64,000 bases of DNA from Vigna angularis (Eukaryota > Streptophyta > Magnoliopsida > Fabales > Fabaceae): the NCBI RefSeq assembly GCF_016808095.1, contig NC_068971.1, positions 26,060,131 through 26,124,130 on the forward strand. Direction: 5' to 3'. Below the pieces are notes generated by a model. The model was not told the origin of the DNA. It saw nothing but the letters and a program-made list of their open reading frames with translations, and made no database searches. This document shows positions 63,061 to 64,000 of this stretch, in pieces. Position numbers and translations under genes: made by a program. Numbering within the stretch: position 1 is the first letter of the stretch; every line of letters begins with the position of its first letter.

Positions 63061-63891
63061 GCGCGATTTTTCTGATGTGGCAGAGGTGTCTATTTAACCC
63101 TAAAATGCGAAGGGGAAACGGTCTTTGGTTATTTGGAGGCGCAATTCACTGAGAGGAGAGCTTGGAGGGCTGCTAGGGCTCGTGGGAACACTCCCTTCTT
63201 CCTCTTGGGTTCTTCATCTTCTTCCATGGCCATTTTGTAAGCTTAAAGGCTCTCCATGGAAATGGAGAGCCAAACTCATCTTGTTGGGGTTAGTTGTAGC
63301 CATTGAATTCTTGTGTAATTGTTGAATGATTTGAATATATATATGCCTTTTCTATCAATTGCTAGTATTCTTGTTTCCGATCTTAAAGCTTGCATGTAAT
63401 GGGGACGTTCATGACTTGATTTTGGGGTTTTATGGATTATGGGGACGTAAGATGAAACCCAGAACTGAAATAGGAGTTTGATAAGGAAAACCTAGGCTCT
63501 TTCACCTAAGGGATTAGGGCTAGAGTGTTTTAGTGGATTGACTTTAGTAAATTGATAGAGAGGAGATGAAATTGGTCATACACAAGAGTGCATTGGTGAA
63601 AACTAACCTTAACAATGTCATTTCATACCATTTCTAGTCTTTTCCATTTCCAAGTGTCTTCAATACCAAAGTCCAACCTTGTAATTATGTATGAATTTAT
63701 CTTTCTGCACTTGTTCTGTAAATTGATGTTATGTTCTTGAGTCTATATGAGTTGTTAATCGCACAATTCTCTAGTATTACGAGTCTCTTGGGAAAACGAT
63801 ACCCGGTCTTACCGGTTTATTACTTGTACGATTCGGTACGCTTGCCGAATTTGCCCAACAAGTTTTTGGCTAACAAGTTTTGGCATTAACA

Positions 63892-64000
63892 ATAGCGCAC
63901 CAGTACATGTGAGCTGAGCGAATTAATGAAGTAAAGTGGCTTTAAAAGACGTGACAGAAAGACAGAAACATTCTTCTAACAGAAGTTCCGAACAAAAGAA
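63892..64000. repeat. GCATAGCG-type repeat hosting LTR B (right part)
   Basis: Starts with the duplicated ATAGC and continues the interrupted unit ('gcaccagtacatgtgagctg', then 'agcgaat'), matching 62217-62247. Runs to the window edge. Confidence 0.6.

Larger units (their letters stand above)
62288..63891 (+). mobile_element. Solo LTR-like element B (1.60 kb) with 5-bp duplication
   Basis: Begins TGATAATGCTAAATTTT and ends TTGGCATTAACA, so the first 17 and last 17 bases are an imperfect inverted repeat within TG...CA. The 5-bp duplication ATAGC flanks both sides (62283-62287 and 63892-63896). Size of duplication and TG...CA ends fit retrotransposon integrase, either a solo LTR or a small non-coding element. 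No PBS-internal-PPT structure or coding region was seen. It carries a GGACGCTCGTCC minisatellite (62540-62965), CG-rich palindromes (62977-63055) and, near its right end, a block related to 40966-41030. Confidence 0.8.

Overview
The window looks like nuclear DNA of a flowering plant, most likely a papilionoid legume. That guess rests on three plant-specific gene families, very AT-rich intergenic DNA and a dense load of plant-type transposons; the species cannot be read from the sequence alone. Only three convincing intact host genes are present in 64 kb, all on the minus strand: an L-type lectin receptor kinase (9957-11996), a DUF3475/DUF668 protein of the PSK-simulator-related family (35952-37373), and a two-exon DUF604 (GT31-like) type II membrane glycosyltransferase (57114-59124).

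Almost everything else that can be recognised is mobile DNA. Region 1-9 kb holds two related long LTRs: a 2.46-kb solo LTR with a 5-bp target duplication, and a relative split by a CACTA transposon that carries a broken GATL glycosyltransferase fragment. Region 15-22.5 kb holds a third, truncated LTR relative, a dead Ty1/copia pol fragment, and a CACTA inside an older CACTA that still shows a decayed Ulp1-like protease. Region 29.9-39.3 kb holds three Mutator-like elements that share one terminal repeat, two of them with exact 9-bp target duplications; the DUF668 gene lies between the second and third. Region 39.3-42.3 kb is LTR-like DNA packed with three different minisatellites. Region 42.4-50.7 kb holds three more CACTA-type elements: one carries a piece of an ARF-GAP gene (AGD6/7-like), one carries an exon of an Abl-interactor-like (ABIL) gene, and one has only one end left. 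Region 50.7-55 kb holds an LTR with polypurine tract on the minus strand, a 1-kb CACTA, and a dead Ty3/gypsy reverse transcriptase fragment. Region 62.2-64 kb holds a 1.6-kb solo-LTR-like element with a 5-bp duplication, inserted in another repeat.

No operon, CRISPR array, rRNA or tRNA was seen. The most notable pattern is repeated capture of host gene pieces by non-autonomous CACTA elements (GATL, ARF-GAP, ABIL and at least two unidentified segments). A second pattern is that several unrelated repeat families carry their own GC-rich or dyad-symmetric minisatellite. I found no evidence for a wholly new enzymatic system; the three intact genes belong to known families and do not form a shared pathway.
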